A stretch of 41,003 nt of DNA from [Eubacterium] saphenum (GCA_004557645.1 SFGI01000017.1:1-41003); one strand, 5' to 3'; counted from the first letter of the stretch, positions 33,247-40,794 are shown. A program made the numbers and translations. The notes: generated by a model from the sequence alone, not told the origin.

Positions 33247-34200
33247 ATGAAAGATAGATTTGGACGAAATATCACATATTTGCGGCTGTCCGTGACAGAA
33301 CTTTGCAACCTGAGATGCCGTTATTGTATGCCGGAGGATGGTGTATGCAAAAAGAAGCATGAGGATATGCTAAGGGAAGATGAAATGATACAGGCAGTGG
33401 AAGCCGCTGCCGCCCTTGGCATCAAAAAAGTGCGTATCACCGGCGGAGAACCCCTTGTGAAAAAGAATATCCTTTCCATCTGCCGTCGGGTTGCGGCGGT
33501 GGATGGCATTGATGAGGTCTGTATGACCAGCAATGGGATTTTGCTGCCTGCTTTGGCGAAGCCCCTGCGGGAGGCGGGGGTACAGCGTATCAATATCAGT
33601 CTGGATACGTTGGATGAGAAAAAATATGCAGATATAACAAGAAAGGGAGAATTGCAGCAAGCATTGCAGGGGCTGGAAGCGGCACTGGAAGCAGGCTTTG
33701 AAAAGGTCAAGATCAATACGGTCCTGATTGGCGGCTTCAATGATGATGAGATCCCTGCATTGGCGGAGCTGACGAGAAAACATCCCATAGATGTACGGTT
33801 CATAGAGCTGATGCCCATGTATGAAGGCGGAGAATTTGGCCCGGAAGCCTTTCTCTCCAACAAAATCGTATTGGAGCGTTTGTCGGAGCTTATGCCTGTG
33901 GCGACGGATGGCGGCGTTGCAAAGCTGTATCGCTTTCCTGACGCAAAAGGAAATGTGGGGCTTATCAGCCCGGTATATGCACATTTCTGTCAAGCCTGCA
34001 ATCGCCTGCGGCTGACGGCAGACGGAAAAGTGAAGCCCTGTCTCCATTCTGCTGGGGAATATCCCATCAAGGGGGAAACCCTTGGGGGGATGCTGGAGCA
34101 AATGAAACGGGCCATCCTTGAAAAACCGGAATGTCATGGGGCCCTTTCCTATGGACAGCCCAGCGGAGCAAAGCGGAACATGAATCAGATAGGGGGATGA
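33247..34200 (+). CDS. moaA: MoaA, GTP 3',8-cyclase
   Basis: A 317-residue radical-SAM enzyme for the first step of molybdopterin synthesis, converting GTP to 3',8-cyclo-GTP. The SAM cluster motif is CNLRCRYC (about residues 20-27), followed by RITGGEPLVKK. The C-terminal cluster that binds GTP uses CQACNRLRLTADGKVKPC (about 249-266, C-x2-C-x13-C). The protein ends in Gly-Gly, the catalytic C-terminal pair of MoaA. ATG 33247 is chosen, with AAAGGA nearby. moaC follows after 2 bp. Confidence 0.95.
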   Translation: MKDRFGRNITYLRLSVTELCNLRCRYCMPEDGVCKKKHEDMLREDEMIQAVEAAAALGIKKVRITGGEPLVKKNILSICRRVAAVDGIDEVCMTSNGILLPALAKPLREAGVQRINISLDTLDEKKYADITRKGELQQALQGLEAALEAGFEKVKINTVLIGGFNDDEIPALAELTRKHPIDVRFIELMPMYEGGEFGPEAFLSNKIVLERLSELMPVATDGGVAKLYRFPDAKGNVGLISPVYAHFCQACNRLRLTADGKVKPCLHSAGEYPIKGETLGGMLEQMKRAILEKPECHGALSYGQPSGAKRNMNQIGG

Positions 34201-34202
34201 AG

Positions 34203-34691
34203 ATGAAGGAATTTACCCATTTTAATGGACAGGGACGGGCAAAAATGGTGAATGTGGGAACGAAAGAGCCCACCTGTCGTACAGCCATTGCTGCAGGACG
34301 GGTGCTGGTCAGCCCGGAAACCTTCGAACTGCTCCAAAGGGGCGGTATGAAAAAAGGCGATGTGCTGACTGTGGCCCAGATCGCAGGCATCATGGGGGCA
34401 AAACGTACCCCTGATCTTATTCCTATGTGTCATCCCATTCTCATTGACGGCATCGATATGGAGCTGACGCTGGATGAAGGACGTTGCTCTGTGGAGATAC
34501 AGGCTACTGTTTCCTGTGCTGGGCGGACTGGGGTGGAAATGGAGGCTTTGACAGCGGTTTCGGCGGCGGCCCTGACGGTATATGATATGTGTAAGGCGGT
34601 CCAAAAGGATATTTTGATTACCGACATTCGCCTGCTGGAAAAAACAGGCGGTGTCCACGGAGACTTTCATAGAAAAGAGGAAAAGACATGA
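34203..34691 (+). CDS. moaC: MoaC, cyclic pyranopterin monophosphate synthase
   Basis: A 162-residue MoaC, which rearranges 3',8-cyclo-GTP to cyclic pyranopterin monophosphate. Signature residues are in MVNVGTKEPTCRTAIAAG (about 15-32), the active-site His of IPMCHPI, TGVEMEALTAVS and DMCKA with its catalytic Asp. The start at 34203 fits the AGGGGG site and the normal MoaC N terminus; ATG 34197 overlapping the moaA stop is less likely because the site would be too close. It overlaps the following gene by 4 bp. Confidence 0.95.
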   Translation: MKEFTHFNGQGRAKMVNVGTKEPTCRTAIAAGRVLVSPETFELLQRGGMKKGDVLTVAQIAGIMGAKRTPDLIPMCHPILIDGIDMELTLDEGRCSVEIQATVSCAGRTGVEMEALTAVSAAALTVYDMCKAVQKDILITDIRLLEKTGGVHGDFHRKEEKT

Positions 34692-35584
34692 AGAAAACGG
34701 CAGCAGTGCTGACCATTAGCGATAAAGGCTCCAAAGGGGAAAGAAAAGATACCAGCGGCCCTGCTATCTGCAAAATGTTGGAGGATGCCGGGTATCAGGT
34801 GGTCTATCAAAACATTCTTCCCGATGAGCTGGAGCAGATACAGGCGGAGCTGATACAGTGTGCAGATGTTTTGCATACTTCTTTGGTGCTTACCACGGGG
34901 GGGACAGGCTTTTCCCCCAGAGATATTACCCCCGAAGCCACTCTAGCCGTGATTGAGCGAGAGGCCAGAGGCATCCCTGAAGCTATGCGGGCGGCCAGCA
35001 TGCAGATCACCCCGAGAGGCTGTCTTTCCCGCAGTGTGGCTGGGATTCGGGGCGGCACCCTTATCATCAATCTGCCCGGCAGTGAAAAGGCGGCAAAGGA
35101 AAACCTGGAGGCAGTTCTGCCTGCCATCGGTCATGGCTTGGAAATGTTGGCATCTGCCGGTTCTGCCGATTGTGCCGCTGTTCCTGCGAAAAAAGAGATT
35201 CCTTCTATGGACAGATGGTTGCAGGAAGCGAAAAAAGATGCCGATGCGGCGAAGGTCGGGATGTATCTGGTGCATAACGGCATCGTGCGGGAAACCGCCA
35301 GAGAAAAGGTGCGAAAGGGCGCAGAGGATACGAAGCCTGTCAAAAGGCTTTTGTTTTCCTATGACAAGGAGAAAGTTTCTCAGGCGGTGGAGGAAACCAG
35401 AAAAAGAGAGGGCATCTATTATGTCCGTGTCTGGCTCAACGAAGGGGAGCTTTCGGTGGGGGAGGATATCATGTACGTGATGATCGGCGGGGATATTCGC
35501 CCCAGAGTACTGGATGCACTGGATTTTCTGGTGGGAAAGATCAAATCGGAATGTGTGAAAGAAATAGAATTGTATGCAGAATGA
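34688..35584 (+). CDS. MogA-type protein fused to a MoaE-like domain
   Basis: A 298-residue protein. Residues 1-155 match MogA/MoaB, which adenylates molybdopterin: AVLTISDKGSKGERKDTSGP, LTTGGTGFSPRDITPEAT (residues 68-85) and INLPGS (127-132). After a linker, residues about 190-298 resemble MoaE, the large subunit of molybdopterin synthase: MYLVHNGIVRE, YYVRVWLNEGELSVGEDIMY and DIRPRVLDALDFLVGKIK. Lys286 and Lys291 lie near where MoaE has its two catalytic lysines, but the usual WK-R/K-E ending is altered to KEIE. No separate moaE or moaD is in the window. The fusion assignment rests on my own alignment and is moderately sure. Confidence 0.75.
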   Translation: MKKTAAVLTISDKGSKGERKDTSGPAICKMLEDAGYQVVYQNILPDELEQIQAELIQCADVLHTSLVLTTGGTGFSPRDITPEATLAVIEREARGIPEAMRAASMQITPRGCLSRSVAGIRGGTLIINLPGSEKAAKENLEAVLPAIGHGLEMLASAGSADCAAVPAKKEIPSMDRWLQEAKKDADAAKVGMYLVHNGIVRETAREKVRKGAEDTKPVKRLLFSYDKEKVSQAVEETRKREGIYYVRVWLNEGELSVGEDIMYVMIGGDIRPRVLDALDFLVGKIKSECVKEIELYAE

Positions 35585-35608
35585 AAGAATTTCTGAAAGG
35601 AAGATAGT

Positions 35609-37015
35609 ATGATTCAGGCATTCGTTGGAGCAGGGGGCAAGACAAGCCTCATCCAAAAATATACCCGTGCCTATCGGGCCCAGGGAAAAAAAGTTTTTGT
35701 GACCACATCTACCCATATGTTCATAGAAAAGGATACCCTGCTGACCGATGATGCCCATGAGATCATCAGAACGTTGGAAGAAAAAGGCTATGCCATGGCA
35801 GGCATCCAAGAGGGGCAGAAGATCACAGCCCTTTCCCGGGAGACTTATCTGCAGGTGTGCGAAAAGGCAGATGTGGTGCTGATCGAAGCCGATGGTTCCA
35901 AGCATATGCCCATCAAATTTCCCAATGAAAAGGAGCCTGTGATCTATGATAACATGGAAGAGATCATCGTCGTCTGTGGGCTGCAGGCTTTAGGGAAAAA
36001 GGCGAAGGATGCAGCCCATCGTCTGGAATTGGTGAAAGCCCGTCTGGGCATTGGAGATGATACGGTCATTGACGCAAATCACATTCAAAAATTAGTGCGG
36101 AAAGGATATGTGGAGCCTTTGAAAGAGAAATATCCCGAAAAAACAATCAAAATGAAAGCAAACCATGACGATTCTCTGTATCAGAAGGCCGTTGCCGCTT
36201 TATTGGAGGCAGATATGGATGTTTCTCTGATCAGGGAAGAATGGTTCAGCACCCAGCCTAATCTGGTGATCTGCGGAGGCGGTCATGTTTCCTGTGAATT
36301 GGTGAAAATGGCTTCCTGTCTGGATTTTCATATCAAGGTGCTGGATGACAGAGAAGAATTTGCCAACAGGGAAAGATTTCCCCTGGCGGATGAGGTCATC
36401 TGCGACACCTTCGACCATCTGGAAAAGCATTTGGAGCCTAATGGGTATTATTGTGTGGTGACCCGTGGGCATAAGGATGATTTTGTTTGTGTAAAGACCA
36501 TTCTGCAGCATCCCTATCAGTATTTGGGGATGATCGGCAGTAAATTGAAGGTGCAAAAGACCTTTGAAAACCTGCGGCAGGGGGGCATCGCAGAAGAAAA
36601 GATCAAAACAATCTTTGCACCTATTGGGCTGCCCATCAAAGCCGTAACACCTGGGGAGATCGCCGTCAGCATATTGGCACAGATCATTCAGGAAAAGAAC
36701 GGAAAGCAGGTCTCTTCCGTTTCCAGAGAGCTGCTGGAGGTGAAGGAAGAGGGAACCCTGTGTATCATCATCGAAAAGACTGGTTCCTCTCCCAGAGGGG
36801 TAGGCAGTATGATGTTTGTAGGAGAAAATCAGATCATCGACAGCATCGGCGGCGGAGCGGTGGAATTTGCGGTGATAGAGGAGGCAAAGAAACGCCCGCA
36901 GGCTATGATAAAGGAATATCATTTGAATAATGAGGACGGCGGAAAGCTGGGGATGATCTGCGGAGGCAGCAATAAAGTCCTGTTTCTGCCTATATCATTT
37001 AAAAAAGATGTTTAA
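35609..37015 (+). CDS. YqeC-XdhC fusion, selenium/molybdenum hydroxylase maturation
   Basis: A 468-residue multidomain protein. Residues 1-205 match YqeC, with a P-loop-like VGAGGKTSLI (6-15) and LIEADGSKHMPIKFP (91-105). Residues 215-365 match the Rossmann half of XdhC: NLVICGGGHVSCELVKMA (218-235), YLGMIGSK and GLPIKAVTPGEIAVSILAQI. Residues 380-468 match the CoxI half: TGSSPRGVGSMMFV (391-404), GGGAVE (414-419) and GMICGG (448-453). In ordinary XdhC the CoxI half comes first, so the order is reversed here. XdhC guards and sulfurates the molybdenum cofactor of xanthine dehydrogenase; YqeC is tied to selenium-dependent hydroxylases. It is the last gene of the operon. Confidence 0.88.
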   Translation: MIQAFVGAGGKTSLIQKYTRAYRAQGKKVFVTTSTHMFIEKDTLLTDDAHEIIRTLEEKGYAMAGIQEGQKITALSRETYLQVCEKADVVLIEADGSKHMPIKFPNEKEPVIYDNMEEIIVVCGLQALGKKAKDAAHRLELVKARLGIGDDTVIDANHIQKLVRKGYVEPLKEKYPEKTIKMKANHDDSLYQKAVAALLEADMDVSLIREEWFSTQPNLVICGGGHVSCELVKMASCLDFHIKVLDDREEFANRERFPLADEVICDTFDHLEKHLEPNGYYCVVTRGHKDDFVCVKTILQHPYQYLGMIGSKLKVQKTFENLRQGGIAEEKIKTIFAPIGLPIKAVTPGEIAVSILAQIIQEKNGKQVSSVSRELLEVKEEGTLCIIIEKTGSSPRGVGSMMFVGENQIIDSIGGGAVEFAVIEEAKKRPQAMIKEYHLNNEDGGKLGMICGGSNKVLFLPISFKKDV

Positions 37016-37021
37016 ACCGAA

Positions 37022-37057
37022 AAAAGGGATGGAGCTTGGCAGAGCTTTATCCCTTTT
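37022..37057 (+). terminator. terminator of the selenium-molybdenum operon
   Basis: AAAAGGGAT (37022-37030) pairs perfectly with ATCCCTTTT (37049-37057). AGCT/AGCT inside extends the stem, and the arm ends in a T-run. It starts 6 bp after the YqeC-XdhC stop. Confidence 0.88.
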
Positions 37058-37181
37058 ATTGTGATTTTGAAAGCAGAAAGACGATTTATTTTTTGGTAAT
37101 TTCTGGTTTTCATCATAAAAATACCGAAAAATGACTTTTTTAAAGGGGATTGTTATGGAAAAAAGATAATCCGACGGTGGA

Positions 37182-37191
37182 TTGTATACAA
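37182..37191. promoter_or_regulatory. palindrome TTGTATACAA, possible operator
   Basis: A perfect 10-bp palindrome in the 415-bp gap before the ACT-domain gene, about 50 bp upstream of the -35 box. GntR-family regulators use sites of this kind. With no regulator gene nearby, the link is weak. The rest of 37058-37241 is AT-rich with no gene. Confidence 0.3.
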
Positions 37192-37241
37192 TATGTTGGT
37201 TTTTCTTGGAAAGGTGTAATTTTTATAGGGACATTTGTCCA

Positions 37242-37271
37242 TTGACTTTTCTTCTCTATCTAACGTAAGAT
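37242..37271 (+). promoter_or_regulatory. promoter of the ACT-UPF0210 pair
   Basis: TTGACT (37242-37247), 18-bp spacer and TAAGAT (37266-37271). The start would be near 37278, leaving a leader of about 150 bases before the first codon. Confidence 0.55.
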
Positions 37272-37277
37272 AGAAGC

Positions 37278-37430
37278 ATCATTCCCAAAAAGAATTTGGG
37301 GAGAAAAACAGGATAGGATCTTTGGAATACCGCAAAATTCCGGCGGTGCAGTCGTACCATCAGGATCATGCGGTATTGTTATTCAGATCCGGTCATATAT
37401 ACATGGCATATTGAAAAGGAGGAGCAAGAG
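37278..37430 (+). promoter_or_regulatory. structured leader RNA of the ACT-UPF0210 pair
   Basis: The leader opens with hairpin CCCAAA/TTTGGG (37284-37289 with 37295-37300). A long-range helix follows: GGATCT (37316-37321) with AGATCC (37385-37390), enclosing a perfect 9-bp helix AATACCGCA (37326-37334) with TGCGGTATT (37369-37377). A competing fold exists: GGAAT (37324-37328) with ATTCC (37337-37341), and GGATC (37363-37367) with GATCC (37386-37390). The two folds exclude each other. The ribosome site AAAGGAGGAG (37415-37424) lies 25 bases after the structure. No terminator is present, so any control would be on translation or RNA stability. It matches no riboswitch class I can name. Confidence 0.5.
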
Positions 37431-37703
37431 ATGAAAAAAGCAGTTGTAACAGTACTTGGTCTGGATAAGGTGGGCATTACTGCAAAGGTATGTGCAGCTT
37501 TGGCGGAAACAAATATCAATATTCTGGATATTTCCCAAACTATCGTTGGGGGCTATTTCAACATGGTAATGGTGGTGGACATTACCGATGCAAAGGACGA
37601 GTTTGATGCAACAGCAGAAAAACTGCATGCAGTAGGGGAAGAAATGGGTCTGGAGGTCAAGATCCAGCACACAGAGATCTTTGATGCGATGCACCGCATT
37701 TAA
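37431..37703 (+). CDS. ACT-domain protein (UPF0237 family)
   Basis: A 90-residue protein that is a single ACT domain of the GcvR-like UPF0237 family: MKKAVVTVLGLDKVGITAKV, then ETNINILDISQTIVGGYFNM (about residues 27-46) and the closing strand KIQHTEIFDAMHR. ACT domains bind small ligands, often amino acids, and regulate a partner. ATG 37431 follows AAAGGAGGAG at good distance. The pair of this gene with a UPF0210 gene is conserved in many Firmicutes and archaea, so the two probably form one functional unit. The ligand is not known. Confidence 0.9.
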   Translation: MKKAVVTVLGLDKVGITAKVCAALAETNINILDISQTIVGGYFNMVMVVDITDAKDEFDATAEKLHAVGEEMGLEVKIQHTEIFDAMHRI

Positions 37704-37720
37704 AAAGGGGGCTGGACTGA

Positions 37721-39082
37721 ATGATCACAAGAAATGAGATTTTGGAAACCAACAGCATGATCAGCGAAATGAACCTGGATGTGCGTACCATTACCATGGG
37801 GATCAGCTTGCTGGATTGTGCTGATGCAGATATCGAAAAATTCAACGAAAAAATTTACAAGAAAATTACTACATACGCAAAGGATCTGGTGAAGGTCGGC
37901 GATGAACTGGCGAAGGAATACGGGATCCCTGTTGTAAATAAGAGAATTTCTGTAACACCCATTGCCATTGCGGCGGCAGGCTGCAAAAATGCAGATTCTT
38001 ATGTGAGCATTGCCCAGACACTGGATAGAGCGGCAAGAGAAGTTGGTGTCAACTTTATCGGCGGCTTTTCTGCTCTGGTACAGAAAGGCTACACAGAAAG
38101 TGATAAAATCTTGATCGATTCTATTCCCGAAGCATTGGCAGTGACAGAACGTGTCTGCTCTTCTGTGAATATCGGTACTTCCAGAAACGGTCTGAATATG
38201 GACGCTGTGAAAAAAATGGGCGAAATCATTGTAGAAACAGCAGAACGCACAAAGGATAACGAATGTATCGGCTGTGCGAAGCTGGTCGTTTTCTGTAATG
38301 CGGTGGAGGACAACCCCTTCATGGCGGGGGCATTCCATGGCGTTGGCGAAGCAGACTGCTGCATTAATGTTGGCGTCAGCGGTCCCGGCGTAGTGAAAAA
38401 GGCATTGGAAGAAGTCAGAGGTGCAGATTTTGAAACCCTGTGCGAGACTGTAAAACGTACTGCATTCAAGATTACCCGTGTTGGTCAGCTGATTGCAAGA
38501 GAAGCCTCCAAGAGACTGAATGTGCCCTTCGGCATTATCGACCTTTCTCTGGCACCTACACCTGCTGTGGGCGATAGTATCGCAGAAATTTTCCAGGAAA
38601 TGGGTCTGGAAGAAGCTGGCGCACCCGGTACTACAGCTGCATTGGCATTGCTGAATGATAATGTGAAAAAAGGCGGCGTTATGGCCTCTTCTTATGTTGG
38701 CGGTCTGAGTGGTGCTTTCATTCCCGTCAGCGAAGACCATGGCATGATCGATGCCTGTGAAAAAGGCGCACTGACACTGGAAAAACTGGAAGCAATGACA
38801 TGTGTCTGCTCCGTTGGTCTGGATATGATCGCTCTGCCCGGTGATACTTCTGCGGCAACATTATCCGGTATCATTGCAGACGAAGCGGCCATCGGTATGG
38901 TAAATAATAAAACAACAGCAGTTCGTCTGATTCCTGTGATTGGCAGAAAAGAGGGCGAAAGTGTAGAATTTGGCGGTCTGCTGGGTTATGCGCCTATCAT
39001 TCCCGTAAACCGTTTCAGCTGTGAAAAATTTGTGGCTCGCGGTGGCAGAATCCCTGCACCCATCCATAGCTTCAAAAACTAA
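37721..39082 (+). CDS. UPF0210 (PFL-like) protein of unknown function
   Basis: A 453-residue member of the UPF0210 family, whose fold has been likened to pyruvate formate-lyase. Recognisable parts are the N terminus ITRNEILETNSMISEMNLDV, PVVNKRISVTPIAIAA (about 68-83), NFIGGFSALVQKGYT, FHGVGEADCCINVGVSGPG (about 206-224) and FGIIDLSLAPTPAVGDSIAE (about 269-288). Whether it carries a glycyl radical is not evident: no RVxG-type radical motif is seen at the C terminus. It starts 17 bp after the ACT gene with AAAGGGGG upstream. Its function is unknown; the ACT partner suggests ligand-controlled activity. Confidence 0.92.
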   Translation: MITRNEILETNSMISEMNLDVRTITMGISLLDCADADIEKFNEKIYKKITTYAKDLVKVGDELAKEYGIPVVNKRISVTPIAIAAAGCKNADSYVSIAQTLDRAAREVGVNFIGGFSALVQKGYTESDKILIDSIPEALAVTERVCSSVNIGTSRNGLNMDAVKKMGEIIVETAERTKDNECIGCAKLVVFCNAVEDNPFMAGAFHGVGEADCCINVGVSGPGVVKKALEEVRGADFETLCETVKRTAFKITRVGQLIAREASKRLNVPFGIIDLSLAPTPAVGDSIAEIFQEMGLEEAGAPGTTAALALLNDNVKKGGVMASSYVGGLSGAFIPVSEDHGMIDACEKGALTLEKLEAMTCVCSVGLDMIALPGDTSAATLSGIIADEAAIGMVNNKTTAVRLIPVIGRKEGESVEFGGLLGYAPIIPVNRFSCEKFVARGGRIPAPIHSFKN

Positions 39083-39175
39083 TCGAATCATTTGATCTGA
39101 AAAAAACACGGCTTTGTTTGACCATGGCAATGGGGCTTGGTACAGACAGGGCTGGGGCTTTGATTTGATCGTTTT

Positions 39176-39215
39176 AAAAGGGTATAGATTCCAAAAGGGA
39201 TGTATACCCTTTTTT
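39176..39215 (+). terminator. terminator of the ACT-UPF0210 pair
   Basis: AAAAGGGTATA (39176-39186) pairs perfectly over 11 bp with TATACCCTTTT (39203-39213), followed by more T. The 90 bp before it and the 90 bp after it contain no supported gene. Confidence 0.88.
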
Positions 39216-39305
39216 GGTATTGGATGTTTCTGCTATCCTTTCTATGCCCCAGACGGGGACAGGAAATCATATATGGTAAAATGTTAAATTTTTTACAAAA
39301 AATGA

Positions 39306-39334
39306 TTGTTTTTTTCAGAGGCCAGTGCTAAAAT
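39306..39334 (+). promoter_or_regulatory. possible promoter of panC
   Basis: TTGTTT (39306-39311), 17-bp spacer and TAAAAT (39329-39334). The start would be near 39341, about 270 bases before panC, consistent with the long attenuator-like leader that follows. Confidence 0.5.
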
Positions 39335-39340
39335 GTCCTC

Positions 39341-39613
39341 GGAGATAGTATTTGTTTTCAAAACTACACTTCCATACCATTCACTGTTACATAAAAATCT
39401 CTATATATTTATCTGATCTTATGACGAGATGAGCTTATATTCGATAGAAATAAGACTCAGAAGAACGTAAGAGTTTTTTGCGATGCAAATCTTCCCTTCT
39501 GAGCTGAGCACAGAAGGGATTTTTATTTTCGAAAAGCAAGATATGATTAGAAGGCATGTAACGGAATTTGGGACGAGGCTATCTTCAAATCTTATTGAAA
39601 TGAGGAAGATAAA
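39341..39613 (+). promoter_or_regulatory. panC leader RNA with antiterminator/terminator pair
   Basis: CTCAGAAG (39456-39463) is exactly complementary to CTTCTGAG (39496-39503). That second segment is also most of the 5' arm of the terminator at 39493-39529. Pairing with the first would block the terminator and let panC be read. Upstream, GGAGAT near 39350 can pair with ATCTCT near 39402, and ATCT/AGAT near 39415-39430 forms a small hairpin. No T-box sequence is seen. A pantothenate-related signal is plausible because structured pan leaders are known in Firmicutes, but I did not match that motif. Confidence 0.5.
39493..39529 (+). terminator. intrinsic terminator in the panC leader
   Basis: TCCCTTCTG (39493-39501) pairs perfectly with CAGAAGGGA (39511-39519) across a 9-base loop. 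A TTTTTATTTT tract follows. It lies 85 bp upstream of the panC start codon and downstream of the candidate promoter. Confidence 0.8.
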
Positions 39614-40456
39614 ATGCAAGTAACAAAAACAATCCCTGAAACCAGAGAGATCATCAAAGCGTGGAAAAAGGAAGGACTGACAGTTGGTTTGGTGCCTACT
39701 ATGGGCTTCCTGCACGAAGGCCATGGCAGTCTGATCAAAAAATGCCGGGAACAGAATGACAAAGTAGTCGTTTCCGTCTTTGTTAATCCTACACAGTTTG
39801 GCCCCAATGAAGATTTGGCTGCATATCCCAGAGATTTTGAAAGAGACAGTGCTCTTTGCGAAAGTCTTGGTGCTGATCTGATTTTCCATCCTGAACCGGA
39901 AGATATGTATACAGACCCCCGTGCATATGTATCCATCGAAGGGCTTTCCGATCATCTTTGCGGTCTCACTCGCCCCATCCATTTCCGTGGCGTTTGTACA
40001 GTTGTATCTAAGCTGTTCCATATCGTAAGCCCTGACAGAGCGTATTTCGGGGAAAAGGATGCACAGCAGCTGGCGATTATCCGTAAAATGGTGAAAGACC
40101 TGAACTTTGACATTGAGATCGTTGGTTGTCCTATCGTACGTGAAGAGGATGGTCTGGCGAAATCCTCCCGTAATACTTATCTGAATGCAGAAGAACGCCA
40201 GGCGGCATTGTGCCTTTCCCGCAGCGTGGCCCGTGGTCGTGAAATCATCAAAGCCGGCATGAAAGCAGAAGAATTGCTGACAGAAATGAAAGCGATCATT
40301 GAAGCAGAACCAATGGCGAAGATCGATTATGTTTCCGCTGTGGATGCATTGACCATGGAGCCAGTAGAAACCATTGACCGTGATGTATTGGTGGCTATGG
40401 CTGTATATATCGGTAAGACCCGTCTCATCGATAATTTTAGCTATCAGATGCAGTAA
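39614..40456 (+). CDS. panC: pantothenate synthetase
   Basis: A 280-residue PanC, which joins pantoate and beta-alanine using ATP to make pantothenate, the precursor of CoA. The nucleotidyltransferase-type HIGH motif appears as PTMGFLHEGHGSLI (about residues 29-42). VSVFVNPTQFGPNEDL (about 53-68), GLTRPIHFRGVCTVVSKLF (about 117-135) and YFGEKDAQQLAIIRKMV (about 142-158) follow, with the KSSRN loop (about 178-182). GAGGAAG precedes ATG 39614. panB and panD are not next to it; a strong terminator follows at once, so panC is a single-gene unit. Confidence 0.96.
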   Translation: MQVTKTIPETREIIKAWKKEGLTVGLVPTMGFLHEGHGSLIKKCREQNDKVVVSVFVNPTQFGPNEDLAAYPRDFERDSALCESLGADLIFHPEPEDMYTDPRAYVSIEGLSDHLCGLTRPIHFRGVCTVVSKLFHIVSPDRAYFGEKDAQQLAIIRKMVKDLNFDIEIVGCPIVREEDGLAKSSRNTYLNAEERQAALCLSRSVARGREIIKAGMKAEELLTEMKAIIEAEPMAKIDYVSAVDALTMEPVETIDRDVLVAMAVYIGKTRLIDNFSYQMQ

Positions 40457-40465
40457 ACCTGAGAG

Positions 40466-40507
40466 GATCCGAAGAGAAGGAATGAGTTTTTTCTCTTCGG
40501 ATCTTTT
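40466..40507 (+). terminator. terminator of panC
   Basis: A perfect 13-bp stem, GATCCGAAGAGAA (40466-40478) with TTCTCTTCGGATC (40491-40503), then TTTT. It insulates panC from the rRNA promoters downstream. Confidence 0.92.
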
Positions 40508-40564
40508 GCATTATAATGTAGGAAAAGGCTGTTTAAAAAAGTCGAAAAAAATTAAAAAAAGGTA

Positions 40565-40592
40565 TTGACATTTTTCGTCAGGCGAGTATAAT
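40565..40592 (+). promoter_or_regulatory. rRNA operon promoter P1
   Basis: TTGACA (40565-40570), 16-bp spacer and TATAAT (40587-40592), both consensus. The downstream sequence AACTGTCGCTGCTG begins a motif repeated after all four promoters. Confidence 0.85.
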
Positions 40593-40671
40593 AACTAACT
40601 GTCGCTGCTGATTGGCAGAACGAAAACAGCATATCGAACAGGTCAACGGCGAATGTTTTAGAAGAAAAACA

Positions 40672-40700
40672 TTGACAAGCGAGATCGAGAATGATATACT
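40672..40700 (+). promoter_or_regulatory. rRNA operon promoter P2
   Basis: TTGACA (40672-40677), 17-bp spacer and TATACT (40695-40700), followed by AACTTTCGCTGACAAAACAG. Confidence 0.85.
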
Positions 40701-40765
40701 AACTTTCGCTGACAAAACAGCAACGAAAAAGCACGAAAAAAGATTTTAAAAATTGAAAAAAGTGC

Positions 40766-40794
40766 TTGACAGATAGAATAACATCTGATAAAAT
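40766..40794 (+). promoter_or_regulatory. rRNA operon promoter P3
   Basis: TTGACA (40766-40771), 17-bp spacer and TAAAAT (40789-40794), followed by ATTATCCGCTGCTGAAAAGC. Confidence 0.82.

Noticed and set aside
39341..39613. T-box leader upstream of panC
   Set aside because: The T-box core (GGGTGGNACCGCG-like) is missing.
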